Below, one piece after another: positions 1 to 8,263 of a stretch of DNA of 64,000 bases (within the stretch, counting starts at the first letter, position 1; the number at the start of each line of letters is the position of its first letter). This stretch comes from Shewanella psychrotolerans (lineage in GTDB: Bacteria; Pseudomonadota; Gammaproteobacteria; Enterobacterales; Shewanellaceae), in contig NZ_CP080419.1 in assembly GCF_019457595.1 (NCBI RefSeq), positions 1,550,001-1,614,000 on the forward strand. The letters are read 5' to 3'. A program made the translations under genes and the position numbers. The notes below the pieces were generated by a model. That model had not been told where the DNA came from. It ran no database searches and saw only the letters and a program-made list of their open reading frames with translations.

Positions 1-203
1 AAGGTGCGGATTTTGGTGAAGTGGCTAAAGCCCATTCATCTTGCCCATCTAGTGCACAAGGTGGTGATTTAGGGTCATTTGGCCCAGGTATGATGGTACG
101 TGAGTTTGACGAAGTGGTATTTAGTGCACCATTGAATGAAGTTCAAGGCCCAGTTAAGACTCAGTTTGGTTATCACTTACTTGAAGTGACTAGCCGCGGT
201 TAA
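1..203 (+). CDS. ppiC: PpiC-like peptidyl-prolyl cis-trans isomerase (parvulin), 3' end only
   Basis: The reading frame is open from base 3 to the TAA at 201-203, so the gene begins left of the window. The visible 66 residues are the C-terminal half of a rotamase domain of the PpiC type: an alanine/serine-rich stretch with SSCPSS, then [22 protein letters not shown], the [16 protein letters not shown] core and the stop. In the family this small single-domain parvulin catalyses cis-trans isomerisation of prolyl bonds in the cytoplasm. The symbol is assigned from sequence resemblance to E. coli PpiC. SurA or PpiD C-terminal domains are less likely because the protein ends directly after the fold. 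Confidence 0.85.
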   Translation, partial: GADFGEVAKAHSSCPSSAQGGDLGSFGPGMMVREFDEVVFSAPLNEVQGPVKTQFGYHLLEVTSRG

Positions 204-217
204 TACTAAGAAGCCCT

Positions 218-751
218 ATGCTTGAGCTATATACTGACAGGCTTAAAATAAGATCATTGCAACAGGAAGATTGGCAAAGTTTTTTATCAGTCCATCAAGA
301 TCCTAGACAAAATCAATACGTTAGAGTTCCTGATGGTTTAGAGGTGCTAACGGATAAGTTTGAACAGCGCCTTAGACCTTGGCGCTACGAATCCGGTGAT
401 TGGTTAACGCTAGTGATCGAAGAGATTTCAACTGGTGAATTTATTGGTTTTACTGGCTTGTATTCGGTTGATCTTTCGCTTGGTCAGGTTGAAGTGGGTT
501 ATATGCTTGCTGCTACTGGCCAAGGCAAAGGCTACGGGACCGAAAGTCTTAAGGGTGTCATCGATTGGGCCTGTCTTAGTTTCGATGTGCATAAGTTCAT
601 CGGACTTTGCGCTGATCAAAATCAGGCGTCAATAAGGGTACTTGAGAAGTGTGGCTTTACCCATGAAGGCACCTTAAGGCATAACTATCTGCTCGATGGT
701 CGCTGGATAGATGATCGTTATTATGGCTTGTTAGCGTCTGAGCGATCGTAA
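218..751 (+). CDS. GNAT-family N-acetyltransferase (RimJ/RimL-like)
   Basis: A 177-residue protein with the RimJ/RimL-type acetyltransferase layout. It opens with LELYTDRLKIRSL (beta-1), has a central GFTGLYSVD strand, the acetyl-CoA loop GQGKGYGTESL near residues 101-111 and a C-terminal segment NQASIRVLEKCGFTHEGTLR, which is diagnostic of this subfamily. Enzymes of this type transfer acetyl groups from acetyl-CoA to amino groups such as protein N-termini or small amines; the substrate here cannot be told from sequence. It starts 14 bases after the parvulin stop, so it may be cotranscribed with it. No defects are visible. Confidence 0.88.
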   Translation: MLELYTDRLKIRSLQQEDWQSFLSVHQDPRQNQYVRVPDGLEVLTDKFEQRLRPWRYESGDWLTLVIEEISTGEFIGFTGLYSVDLSLGQVEVGYMLAATGQGKGYGTESLKGVIDWACLSFDVHKFIGLCADQNQASIRVLEKCGFTHEGTLRHNYLLDGRWIDDRYYGLLASERS

Positions 752-772
752 TAGCTCGTGGTTATGCATAAG

Positions 773-781
773 TGCTATAAT
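773..781 (+). promoter_or_regulatory. extended -10 promoter element upstream of the S4-domain gene
   Basis: TGC followed directly by TATAAT (776-781) is a perfect extended -10 element, 29 bases before the GTG at 811. No convincing -35 is visible, as is usual for extended -10 promoters. It would drive the S4-domain gene and probably rraB. Confidence 0.5.
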
Positions 782-810
782 CGCGACGTGTTTTTTAAAA
801 GGTAGAAACA

Positions 811-1044
811 GTGACTACAGCATCACAAACCCTTGCATTATTGCCAGGTGAAGAGTTTATTGAGCTCTATAAAGTATTGAAAGTCCAGTCTATGACTGGC
901 GGTGGTGGCGAAGCTAAATTCGTTATCAGTGAAGGTATGGTTACCGTAGATGGTGAAGTTGAAACACGTAAGCGTAAAAAAGTGACTGCAGGACAAGTGG
1001 TCAGTTTTAATGGCGAAAGCGTGACCATTGTTGCGGCAGGCTAG
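811..1044 (+). CDS. S4-domain RNA-binding protein, YbcJ-like
   Basis: A 77-residue protein consisting almost wholly of one S4-type RNA-binding domain: FIELYKVLKVQSMTGGGGEA, then VISEGMVTVDGEVETRKRKK, then GQVVSF. This is the conserved pattern of the YbcJ family, with its glycine-rich SGGEAK-like turn and basic RKRKK patch for RNA contact. The start is a GTG preceded by AAGGTAG. Members are small cytoplasmic proteins associated with RNA or ribosome metabolism; the exact target is not established. It lies 22 bases upstream of rraB on the same strand, a neighbourhood consistent with RNA metabolism. Confidence 0.85.
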   Translation: MTTASQTLALLPGEEFIELYKVLKVQSMTGGGGEAKFVISEGMVTVDGEVETRKRKKVTAGQVVSFNGESVTIVAAG

Positions 1045-1066
1045 TTTCTAATGATTGGAGTTTATA

Positions 1067-1453
1067 ATGCAATTTCCTGATGATGACAATGGTAAAATGC
1101 TCGCCGCGATGGCTGATGCTGGTATTGATTTAACGAAAGCGCTCGATGTTGATTTTTTTCTTGTTTTTGACGATCAACGTGATGCAGAGTCTGCAGCGCA
1201 AGAGCTAGCTCAATCTGAACTTGAAGGTGAGATGGAATTGCACCTTAACGATGAAGTGGGTAAGTGGGAACTTATCGTCTGTGTTAATATGGTTCCGCAA
1301 TACGATGCTATCGTTGAGCAAGAGATGGAGCTTAACACCTTTGCAGCTGAATTTGGTGGCGCAACAGACGGATGGGGCGTAATGCAGCATCAAGAGGGTG
1401 ACGATGAGTTCGCTGACGATGACCATGAGTGTAGTGACGATTGTAAACACTAA
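1067..1453 (+). CDS. rraB: RraB-family regulator of ribonuclease E activity
   Basis: A 128-residue acidic protein of the RraB family. Family members bind RNase E and modulate mRNA decay. The sequence shows the typical alternating pattern: DVDFFLVFDDQRDAESAAQE, then WELIVCVNMVPQYDAIVEQE, then TDGWGVM, and a tail very rich in Asp/Glu/His (DDEFADDDHECSDDCKH). The start is set at the ATG at 1067 because GGAG at 1057-1060 lies six bases upstream. A TTG further upstream (1055) overlaps that ribosome-binding site and is rejected. The C-terminal cysteine/histidine cluster could bind metal, but this is only a guess. A strong terminator follows. Confidence 0.88.
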   Translation: MQFPDDDNGKMLAAMADAGIDLTKALDVDFFLVFDDQRDAESAAQELAQSELEGEMELHLNDEVGKWELIVCVNMVPQYDAIVEQEMELNTFAAEFGGATDGWGVMQHQEGDDEFADDDHECSDDCKH

Positions 1454-1470
1454 TGCGATTTTAAATAATT

Positions 1471-1497
1471 AAGCCACTAATATTAGTGGCTTTTTTA
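1471..1497 (+). terminator. Rho-independent terminator after rraB
   Basis: AAGCCACTAAT pairs with ATTAGTGGCTT with almost no loop and is followed by a T-run. It ends the S4-rraB unit. Confidence 0.85.
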
Positions 1498-1553
1498 TAT
1501 TTCAAATTCACAATTTATCAAATGTAGTGCAATTACCATTAAGGGATAAATGA

Positions 1554-3524
1554 ATGGCAAAGCAGATAAGTTTTGGTACTCCTGTTAATGATGCTGAGCG
1601 TTGGGCATTTTCAATGTTAGCCGATGAGTTGCCCGAGAATTACATCTTACTGACTAATGTCGAGATCCCCACCAAGTCAGGTCAAGCCATGGAAGTTGAT
1701 GCTTTAGTGATAGGCGAGTGGGGCGTGTATGTGGTCGATGTAAAAGGCTATATTGGTCGCCTCGATGCAGGTCTGCATGCTTGGTCACTCGATGGTCGTC
1801 AGGTTGATAACAGTTTAGCCAAAGCTAACTACGTTGCGCGCGTTTTGGCGGGTAACGTCAAGCATAAGGTACCTGTTGGGGTTTACGCACCGTGGTGTCA
1901 AGGGATGGTCTTTGTTACGGGGCGCAAAGGCGAAGAGATTGAGCTTGAAAAGCAGGAAGGTTCGTTAAGTATCTATACGCCAAACCAAATCGTCCAAGCA
2001 TTAACCAAAGAGTGGGGGCTTACTGCACCGCATAAACATTTGGTGACCGATGAACAGAAAGAGATGGTGCTTAATACTATTGGTCAAGTGGCATTGGTTG
2101 AGCAGCGTAATAATAAGATTCAAGATTTCATCAAACTAAAGTGTTTGTTTATTCAGTCTGGTCTTGAAGTGTGGCAGTCTGAATACAACCCTGGTGGCTG
2201 GACCGCACCGTGGTTACTAAAGATATTAGTGGCGACGCAGTTCGAAAATAGCGACGAGTCAAGTCATTTTGAGCAGCGACTTAGGGATGAGTTTAAGCGT
2301 TTGCAGGCCTTGTCTGGTTGCAGCGGTGTGCCACATTGCGCTCCCTTAATACAAGATGGTGAACAGTTAGTGCTTCCTATCCGAATGCCGCTCGGTGTGC
2401 CGCTAAATGTACTTGAACATGAAAACCTCAGCACTTACCAATTGCTCGAAATACTACGCCGCTCTGTGTCGGGCTTACAACAGATCCATCGTCGCGGCTA
2501 TACCGTGGGTGGCTGGACAAGCAATTGCGTGTTTATCTCAGATCAGGGTGATGTTGAGTTTATCGACATTAAAGATAACGTGAACACTAACGAAGATGTT
2601 CAGGCGTATGCGAATAGCTTCTTAGCCTTGGCAGAACAAACTAAACAACCGCGTGTATATCAGTGGTACCGATTGGCTGCGGTTGGTGCTACTACGGATC
2701 TTGATGCGCTGCGCTGTGATATTTCAGCCTTAATCGATAATGGTGTCTGCGATGCCTTACCTGAGCGGATTGTGGTGCAAACGGGTGCGATTATCGATCA
2801 TCACTATCGTCTAGAAACCTTTATCGCGGCGACCGAACACAGTCAGTTCTGGCGCGCTCTTCATCTACAGGGACATTATCAATGCGGCATATCAATTTAT
2901 GACAAAGTCGATACCGACTGGTTAATGCTTAGCAACCTTTATCGTAGCCTATCTAAAGCCTATCATCCGCATATTGAAAAGGTGTTGGCTTTTGGTCAGC
3001 TGCCACAAAGTGACGAACTGTTTATTGCCAGAGCATGGGAATATGGCGAATCGCTGCAGGAGTTGAATGAGATCCAGTTAGGTCAGCCTGTCATGTGGTT
3101 TACGCAGCTGTTGTCGGCGCTGCAATATATGCATCAGATGGATATCTATCATGGTGCGATATGCCCAATGAATATTATCTGTAATAAACATAAAGCGATT
3201 TTAGTCAATTTTGGTATTGGGTTAGATATCGCAACCAGCCATTACGCTAGCCGTTACGCCGACCCTCAGATGTGGGCAGCAGAAGGTGATGCCGAGAAAG
3301 ATCTGTATGGTTTAGTCGCGAGCTTTATTGCCACATTGACCCCCATTAAACTGCAGGGGGACGGTGGACAAGCGGGGATTATCAGAGCGCTGCATGCGTT
3401 TGATAAAACATGGTTTGGCGAAAAAACCTTCGACACCTGCTTAAAAGTGCTTAACTTTGAATTTGATGCTAATGTGGGTCAATCTTACCTTGAGGCTTTT
3501 GACGTCGCAGATAAACTTATTTAA
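1554..3524 (+). CDS. NERD-domain protein with two tandem degenerate protein-kinase-like domains
   Basis: A 656-residue protein. Residues 1-190 form a nuclease-related (NERD) domain; the conserved acidic/lysine set is visible as E47-x-D49 and D62-x-K64 within GVYVVDVKGYIG. Residues of roughly 200-370 resemble a protein kinase fold but the catalytic loop reads HRRGYTVGGWTSNCVF (no HRD aspartate). Residues of roughly 400-600 resemble a second kinase: the catalytic loop is YHGAICPMNII and the DFG position is NFG. Both domains lack catalytic aspartates and look like pseudokinases. NERD-kinase architectures occur in, for example, the PglW proteins of BREX-type defence, but no defence genes are adjacent here. 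It stands alone after a terminator, with no signal peptide or membrane segment. Role unknown. Confidence 0.75.
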   Translation: MAKQISFGTPVNDAERWAFSMLADELPENYILLTNVEIPTKSGQAMEVDALVIGEWGVYVVDVKGYIGRLDAGLHAWSLDGRQVDNSLAKANYVARVLAGNVKHKVPVGVYAPWCQGMVFVTGRKGEEIELEKQEGSLSIYTPNQIVQALTKEWGLTAPHKHLVTDEQKEMVLNTIGQVALVEQRNNKIQDFIKLKCLFIQSGLEVWQSEYNPGGWTAPWLLKILVATQFENSDESSHFEQRLRDEFKRLQALSGCSGVPHCAPLIQDGEQLVLPIRMPLGVPLNVLEHENLSTYQLLEILRRSVSGLQQIHRRGYTVGGWTSNCVFISDQGDVEFIDIKDNVNTNEDVQAYANSFLALAEQTKQPRVYQWYRLAAVGATTDLDALRCDISALIDNGVCDALPERIVVQTGAIIDHHYRLETFIAATEHSQFWRALHLQGHYQCGISIYDKVDTDWLMLSNLYRSLSKAYHPHIEKVLAFGQLPQSDELFIARAWEYGESLQELNEIQLGQPVMWFTQLLSALQYMHQMDIYHGAICPMNIICNKHKAILVNFGIGLDIATSHYASRYADPQMWAAEGDAEKDLYGLVASFIATLTPIKLQGDGGQAGIIRALHAFDKTWFGEKTFDTCLKVLNFEFDANVGQSYLEAFDVADKLI

Positions 3525-3596
3525 TCCAGTGGGTATCTACCCTAAGTAGAGCCAATATTGCAGCTGTGGTATTGGGCTTTATCTGCTCTCGCCAGC

Positions 3597-4523
3597 TTAA
3601 CTTGTTGAGCTGGTACGATAAGGCGCGAGTATCTCTAAGATCCAATCAATAAACGCGGCAGACTTTTCGGGGAGAGGTGTCGCTTGTGGTGTTAACACGT
3701 AGTAGGCATAAGGGCTAGTAAAGCCTGCTGCAAAAGGGATCACTAGGCTGCCGTCATTTAGCTCTTTTTCAATAAAAAATCGCGGAATTAGCGCCACGCC
3801 CATTCCACTCACAGCTGCCTGACTGAGCATGTAGAAATGCTCCATACCAAACTTTTTCGATGTGGTGAGTGTTACGCCGACTTTCTCTGCCCAGTAGGGC
3901 CACAATTCAGGGCGAGTGGTGTGCTTGAGCAGCGTCATCTTATTGATATCTGACAGCTGGGTTAGTTGCTTGGCTAATTGAGGAGCACATACCAAGCAAA
4001 GATCTTCATCCATCAGTTTAATCACATTACAGCCGCTTGGTGTGCTCGTTGCGCTGCGGATAGCAATATCATAGTGCTGTTGACTAAAATCGATTTGAAA
4101 ATCCCCTATCGACAGGTCAACATAAAGCTGTGGTGTCTGTAGTTTAAATTCTTCTAGTCTTGGGATCAGCCAGTTAATTGTTAGGCTCGGTAACACGTTG
4201 ATGGATAGCGCTTGGTGTCGAGAAGGACGCAAGGTTATCTCATCAGTCGCTTGGCCGATCGTGTGCAAAGCGGTGCTGATATGCAGTAGATAACGCTGGC
4301 CCGCTTCCGTTAATCCCAACTGCCGATGTTGTCGTGCAAACAGCTGGGTACCTAAATAGGACTCAAGGGTTTTTATCTGTTTGCTCACGGCGCCGTGAGT
4401 GACATAAAGTTCAGTTGCTGCTTTGGTAAAACTTAAATTTCGTGCTGCAGATTCAAAATATTTTAGGGTATTTAGTGGTGGAAGCTGTTTAAGTGTCATG
4501 GTTTTAGCGTGAGAAATTTTCAC
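3597..4523 (-). CDS. LysR-family transcriptional regulator (GcvA-like subgroup)
   Basis: A 308-residue LysR regulator. An N-terminal winged helix-turn-helix is visible in LNTLKYFESAARNLSFTKAA and VTHGAVSKQIKTLE, with the PPLNTL opening typical of the GcvA subgroup. A substrate-binding domain follows, with LSINVLPSLTINWLIPRL. It is divergent from the TSUP transporter at 4610, a usual arrangement for a regulator and its target. The start is uncertain. The GTG at 4523 has AAGGAG but 16 bases away, and the in-frame ATG at 4499 has no visible ribosome-binding site. The GcvA-like ligand cannot be inferred. Confidence 0.88.
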   Translation of the reverse strand: MKISHAKTMTLKQLPPLNTLKYFESAARNLSFTKAATELYVTHGAVSKQIKTLESYLGTQLFARQHRQLGLTEAGQRYLLHISTALHTIGQATDEITLRPSRHQALSINVLPSLTINWLIPRLEEFKLQTPQLYVDLSIGDFQIDFSQQHYDIAIRSATSTPSGCNVIKLMDEDLCLVCAPQLAKQLTQLSDINKMTLLKHTTRPELWPYWAEKVGVTLTTSKKFGMEHFYMLSQAAVSGMGVALIPRFFIEKELNDGSLVIPFAAGFTSPYAYYVLTPQATPLPEKSAAFIDWILEILAPYRTSSTS

Positions 4524-4609
4524 ATAACAAAGACAATAACTCCTTTGCCTTATCTCTGTAAACCACGTTTAATAGCGCTACTCTCAATTTCACTAAAGCC
4601 AATAACTAC

Positions 4610-5389
4610 ATGTCGTTCGAATTAACCTATGAGCTCATCGCCATTCTGTTTGCTGTGGCTATGGTGGCAGGCTTTATCGATGCTATTGCAGGCGGTGGTG
4701 GTCTATTAACGATTCCTGCATTAATGTGGGCGGGATTACCACCAACAGCAGCGCTAGCCACCAACAAATTGCAGGCCTGCGGTGGCAGTTTTTTCGCAAG
4801 CTTCTATTTTGTGCGTAAAGGGATGGTAAAGCTTGGGCAGATGAAATTGGCCATTGCTTGTGCCTTTATCGGTTCCGCATTGGGAACGATTAGTGTGCAG
4901 CTGATTGATGCCTCAGTGCTTGAATCGGTTTTACCATTTTTAATGCTATTGATCGGTGGCTACTTTCTGTTTTCTAAAAAAATCAGTGAAGAGGATAAGC
5001 ATCAGGTGCTCACGCCAACGCTATTTGGCTTTACCGCTGCGTTGGCTGTTGGTTTTTACGATGGTTTTTTTGGCCCAGGAACGGGGAGTTTTTTTGCTTT
5101 GGCCTTTGTATCTTTAGCTGGATTTGGCTTAGCGAAAGCCACCGCTCACGCCAAGGTACTTAACTTTTCCACCAATATCGCCTCGCTGATTTTTTTCGCT
5201 CTCGGTGGTAAAGTGTTTTGGTTACTTGGCGGCATCATGCTGATTGGTCAAGCTGTTGGGGCGACATTAGGTTCGCGTATGGTGATGACCAAAGGCAGTA
5301 AAATTATTAAACCGTTAGTGGTTATTATGTCGATAGCCATGAGTATTAAGTTATTGTCTAATCAGTATGATTTAACCGCATGGCTTTAA
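4610..5389 (+). CDS. TSUP-family (TauE/SafE) membrane transporter
   Basis: A 259-residue, strongly hydrophobic protein with about seven to eight membrane segments and the two half-repeats typical of the family. The first half has GFIDAIAGGGGLLTIPAL and ATNKLQACGGSFFASFYF; the second has GFYDGFFGPGTGSFFALAF and KVLNFSTNIASL. TSUP proteins move sulfur-containing or organic anions (sulfite, sulfoacetate, taurine-related compounds) across the inner membrane; the substrate here is not determined. The divergent LysR gene 86 bases away is the likely regulator. The ATG at 4610 lacks a clear ribosome-binding site. Confidence 0.88.
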   Translation: MSFELTYELIAILFAVAMVAGFIDAIAGGGGLLTIPALMWAGLPPTAALATNKLQACGGSFFASFYFVRKGMVKLGQMKLAIACAFIGSALGTISVQLIDASVLESVLPFLMLLIGGYFLFSKKISEEDKHQVLTPTLFGFTAALAVGFYDGFFGPGTGSFFALAFVSLAGFGLAKATAHAKVLNFSTNIASLIFFALGGKVFWLLGGIMLIGQAVGATLGSRMVMTKGSKIIKPLVVIMSIAMSIKLLSNQYDLTAWL

Positions 5390-5504
5390 GGGATGTTGTG
5401 TTTTTTTAGTTTTTCTAATTCAATAATGTGAGTGAAAGGCGAGAGGTCAACAGACTCGAATAAGATCTATTTTCAGCACCCTTTTAAGTCGTAGGTGAAG
5501 TATT

Positions 5505-5822
5505 ATGCTTGAGTTGGTTGTCTTTATTTGTTTGATCGTTATTTATTTTGTTATCAATAAAGAGCACCAATACGATCCTGAAGTTATTGGTGCTATTGCT
5601 TTTATAACCGTCTACCTTGGATGCTATCTACTTTTACCTCCCTATGTTCAGTCTCCCCGTATTGGACAACTCTTTGGCATGCTTCCAATGGGATGTTTTG
5701 CGCTGATTTTATTTCCTCAGCTCAATGCAAATGGCAATGAACGGGTCACTAAGGCGATTGCGTGGTCTTTTATGGTGTTAATTTTACCGCTACTTTGCCT
5801 GTTTAAATTTGTTATTTGGTAG
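5505..5822 (+). CDS. small membrane protein, function unknown
   Basis: A 105-residue protein with about four hydrophobic segments: LVVFICLIVIYFVI, VIGAIAFITVYLGCYLLL, GMLPMGCFALILF and AWSFMVLILPLLCLF. They are joined by short polar loops. It was not recognised. The ATG at 5505 has AGGTGA 7-8 bases upstream. It sits between the TSUP gene and the exported MORN cluster with about 115-160 bases on either side, so it is probably its own unit. Confidence 0.6.
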   Translation: MLELVVFICLIVIYFVINKEHQYDPEVIGAIAFITVYLGCYLLLPPYVQSPRIGQLFGMLPMGCFALILFPQLNANGNERVTKAIAWSFMVLILPLLCLFKFVIW

Positions 5823-5980
5823 ACATTTGTTACCGTTATTCCTTGTCGGTATTTGCGCAGTATCTACAAATTTTACTGAACGTTTTTTGACGCTGGTTCT
5901 TTGACCTGATTTGTGTGTACAATAAATGGATATAGATTTGTACCATTACATTTCAATAACATATAATCAGGGATGATAGA

Positions 5981-8251
5981 GTGAACAGCAGTCAGTACTC
6001 ATTAGTTATGGCATCATGGATGGTGCTCGTCAGCACTATCGTCTGTATCGCACCAGCTCAATGTGATGGGTTATCGACAGATATTCATCAATATCAGATC
6101 GCTAACAGCAAGGTGTTTGCCAATGGTGATGAGGCTGTGGTCACTCAGCGGGCGAGGATGCTGGTTGATTATCAGCGTTTGCCTAGTGAAGACTCAGGAT
6201 TAGAAGCTAGCAGCCACACTTTACCTACACGGCTTAATGTTACGCCCCAGCTGTTGCAATATGAAGATATTAGAAATCGATTAAGGGTTAACAGCTTCGA
6301 TAAGGCCTCTTCGGGTTCAAAGCTTGCCAATATCTTGCATCAAGGGATGCAGTTAACTCAGGTATTTGGCCAAAAACCGCAGCTGAATATCAATGCCACA
6401 GATGAGTGGGATGCCTTCGTTTCTCCGCTTCGAGAAAATCAACAAGCAGCAATAGAGTCATTGCTATCTCTTTTTAAACATTCCCCTATCGTTAGCGATT
6501 CACTCGATGCTCGGGTGGGGGCTCGTGCAGGGGATAGTATCCATTTAACTTTGCTACCCGATACCGCTTGGACGGTTGATAATGTCACAGACTCGAGCAT
6601 TACCGCGAGTTTAGATAATAGTCGCCAAGTCGAATCGTTTGAACTTATCACCTTCGGTAAGATTGAGTTTGACAGAAAAACAGGCTGGCTAAGTAAGCTA
6701 GTGCTGATTGAGCAAAAGAAACGCCAAAACAAAACTCAGACCACCCGCTGGGTTATGGCGCCAAGATCAATTCCGTACGTTAGTAATATGCTGTGGCAGG
6801 ATGAACCGGGGATTAATTATTCTGATAACGAGCTCTACGAAATAGGCAAGGATCCGTTTTCATACCAAGGATTCGACGAGTCACTCTCAGAAGCTATGAT
6901 GCAGCTTGATAAAGGCTTGATTATGCATGGCTCTCAACAAGAGGATATCACGCTTCGGTATATTCATGGGTTAACCAACCACATCTACTCCACCAAAGTG
7001 CGCTATAGCAATATCAGGTTGTTCGATTGGCGCGGTAAGCGTATCGAGTTGCCGTTTTGGCAATATAGCTATCATGATGCTGATAATTTTGATGGTACTG
7101 TGACTTCTGAAGTTAACTTGCTGCCGCTGCTCTGGACTAATGCGGAAACAAGAATGAAAGAAAAGATAGAGCGGGTAGATCATATCACTGCAGAGGTTAG
7201 CCTAACGCCAATATTAGCAAGTCATCATTCTTTGTCTTGGGATGAGCTATTGCTCAACCCCTATCAATATGGTGATGCAAAGCTCTCGTTGGCATCATTA
7301 GATGGGGATTCGAGCCATTATCTGCTTAAGATTGTAAATGGCCAGACCAACGCGATTTACCCTGATTTAGCCACGTTGAAGGGAAAAATGGACTTTCCTA
7401 ACCAAGCGGTGCTAGGGCCAAGTTGGTTATCAATCACCGAGCAGGATCTGTTAAATGAACTGTTTCCGTCAGGTTCACCCAGCCAGGTCATTGAGTTAAT
7501 CCTATCTGAGCGTCCTGAGCAGTTACCAATATTGCAAACTCAACAACAGCAAGGCCGCCAAATAACAAAGACGGTAATGTTTGTTAGCCAATCGAGTTAT
7601 GAAGAGGATCTGCGTCTGGCGCCAGTCGCTACGGATTTCTATTCTGTAGATTTAAAAAATGAGCAGCAGAAATCGGATGTTCCTAAAAGCTTAGGCGTTA
7701 TCTCAACTGATGGGCACGATCTTTCTATTCCGATAGCAACAGTATTGACCTCTATTTGTTCTCCGACAATTGAACAGGGATTTAAGGACGGTGATAGTCC
7801 TGTGGAGTGGCATTTACAACAAATTAATCATGCAAATAGTGCCTATGTGTTAACCACAACAGATGATGTGCGTCGTTACTTTTATGACAAAACGATTAGC
7901 GGCCAAATTATTTGCCAAGGTAAGCCTGATTGGCATGATTTGCCGATGACTGACAATCAATCCAATCACCATACTCCTTGGTTGGTTGATGTTAGCGCTT
8001 GGTTGAAGGCCAGTCATTTTGCCGATATGTCGAGCAAATTATTACCTCAATATCTCAATGTTTGGGACATTAATGGACAACGCCTCTCCATTCGATTGCC
8101 CGTAAAAAGTGATGAACTTAGCGTTAAGCAGGCTTTGATTGATGGCAAACGACTCAGCGTCAATGGGGCTGCCGCTAGTGCGCGTTATCTGACCATTTCG
8201 GATGAGCCTTTTACTGTGCCTTATCAATTTCATTTTCAGTCATTACCTTAG
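5981..8251 (+). CDS. large exported protein of unknown function, first gene of the MORN-repeat cluster
   Basis: A 756-residue protein not recognised as any family. The N-terminus has a hydrophobic stretch (YSLVMASWMVLVSTIVCIA) ending near PAQC, compatible with a signal peptide, so the protein is probably exported to the periplasm or cell surface. The body is rich in Gln, Asp and Ser with beta-type patterning, lacks MORN repeats and has few cysteines. The GTG start at 5981 follows AGGGATGATAGA. It is 12 bases from the next gene, which encodes an exported MORN-repeat protein, so the two are almost certainly cotranscribed. This makes it the best candidate partner of the repeat proteins. Confidence 0.7.
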   Translation: MNSSQYSLVMASWMVLVSTIVCIAPAQCDGLSTDIHQYQIANSKVFANGDEAVVTQRARMLVDYQRLPSEDSGLEASSHTLPTRLNVTPQLLQYEDIRNRLRVNSFDKASSGSKLANILHQGMQLTQVFGQKPQLNINATDEWDAFVSPLRENQQAAIESLLSLFKHSPIVSDSLDARVGARAGDSIHLTLLPDTAWTVDNVTDSSITASLDNSRQVESFELITFGKIEFDRKTGWLSKLVLIEQKKRQNKTQTTRWVMAPRSIPYVSNMLWQDEPGINYSDNELYEIGKDPFSYQGFDESLSEAMMQLDKGLIMHGSQQEDITLRYIHGLTNHIYSTKVRYSNIRLFDWRGKRIELPFWQYSYHDADNFDGTVTSEVNLLPLLWTNAETRMKEKIERVDHITAEVSLTPILASHHSLSWDELLLNPYQYGDAKLSLASLDGDSSHYLLKIVNGQTNAIYPDLATLKGKMDFPNQAVLGPSWLSITEQDLLNELFPSGSPSQVIELILSERPEQLPILQTQQQQGRQITKTVMFVSQSSYEEDLRLAPVATDFYSVDLKNEQQKSDVPKSLGVISTDGHDLSIPIATVLTSICSPTIEQGFKDGDSPVEWHLQQINHANSAYVLTTTDDVRRYFYDKTISGQIICQGKPDWHDLPMTDNQSNHHTPWLVDVSAWLKASHFADMSSKLLPQYLNVWDINGQRLSIRLPVKSDELSVKQALIDGKRLSVNGAAASARYLTISDEPFTVPYQFHFQSLP

Positions 8252-8263
8252 GCGAGAGGGCGC

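Noticed and set aside
1554..3524. BREX or other defence island around the NERD protein
   Set aside because: Neighbouring genes are housekeeping (rraB, LysR, TSUP); no methylase, helicase or other defence gene is near.
3541..3596. Terminator between the NERD gene and the LysR gene
   Set aside because: CCAATA and TATTGG can pair, but the stem is short with mismatches and a large loop, so I did not call it.
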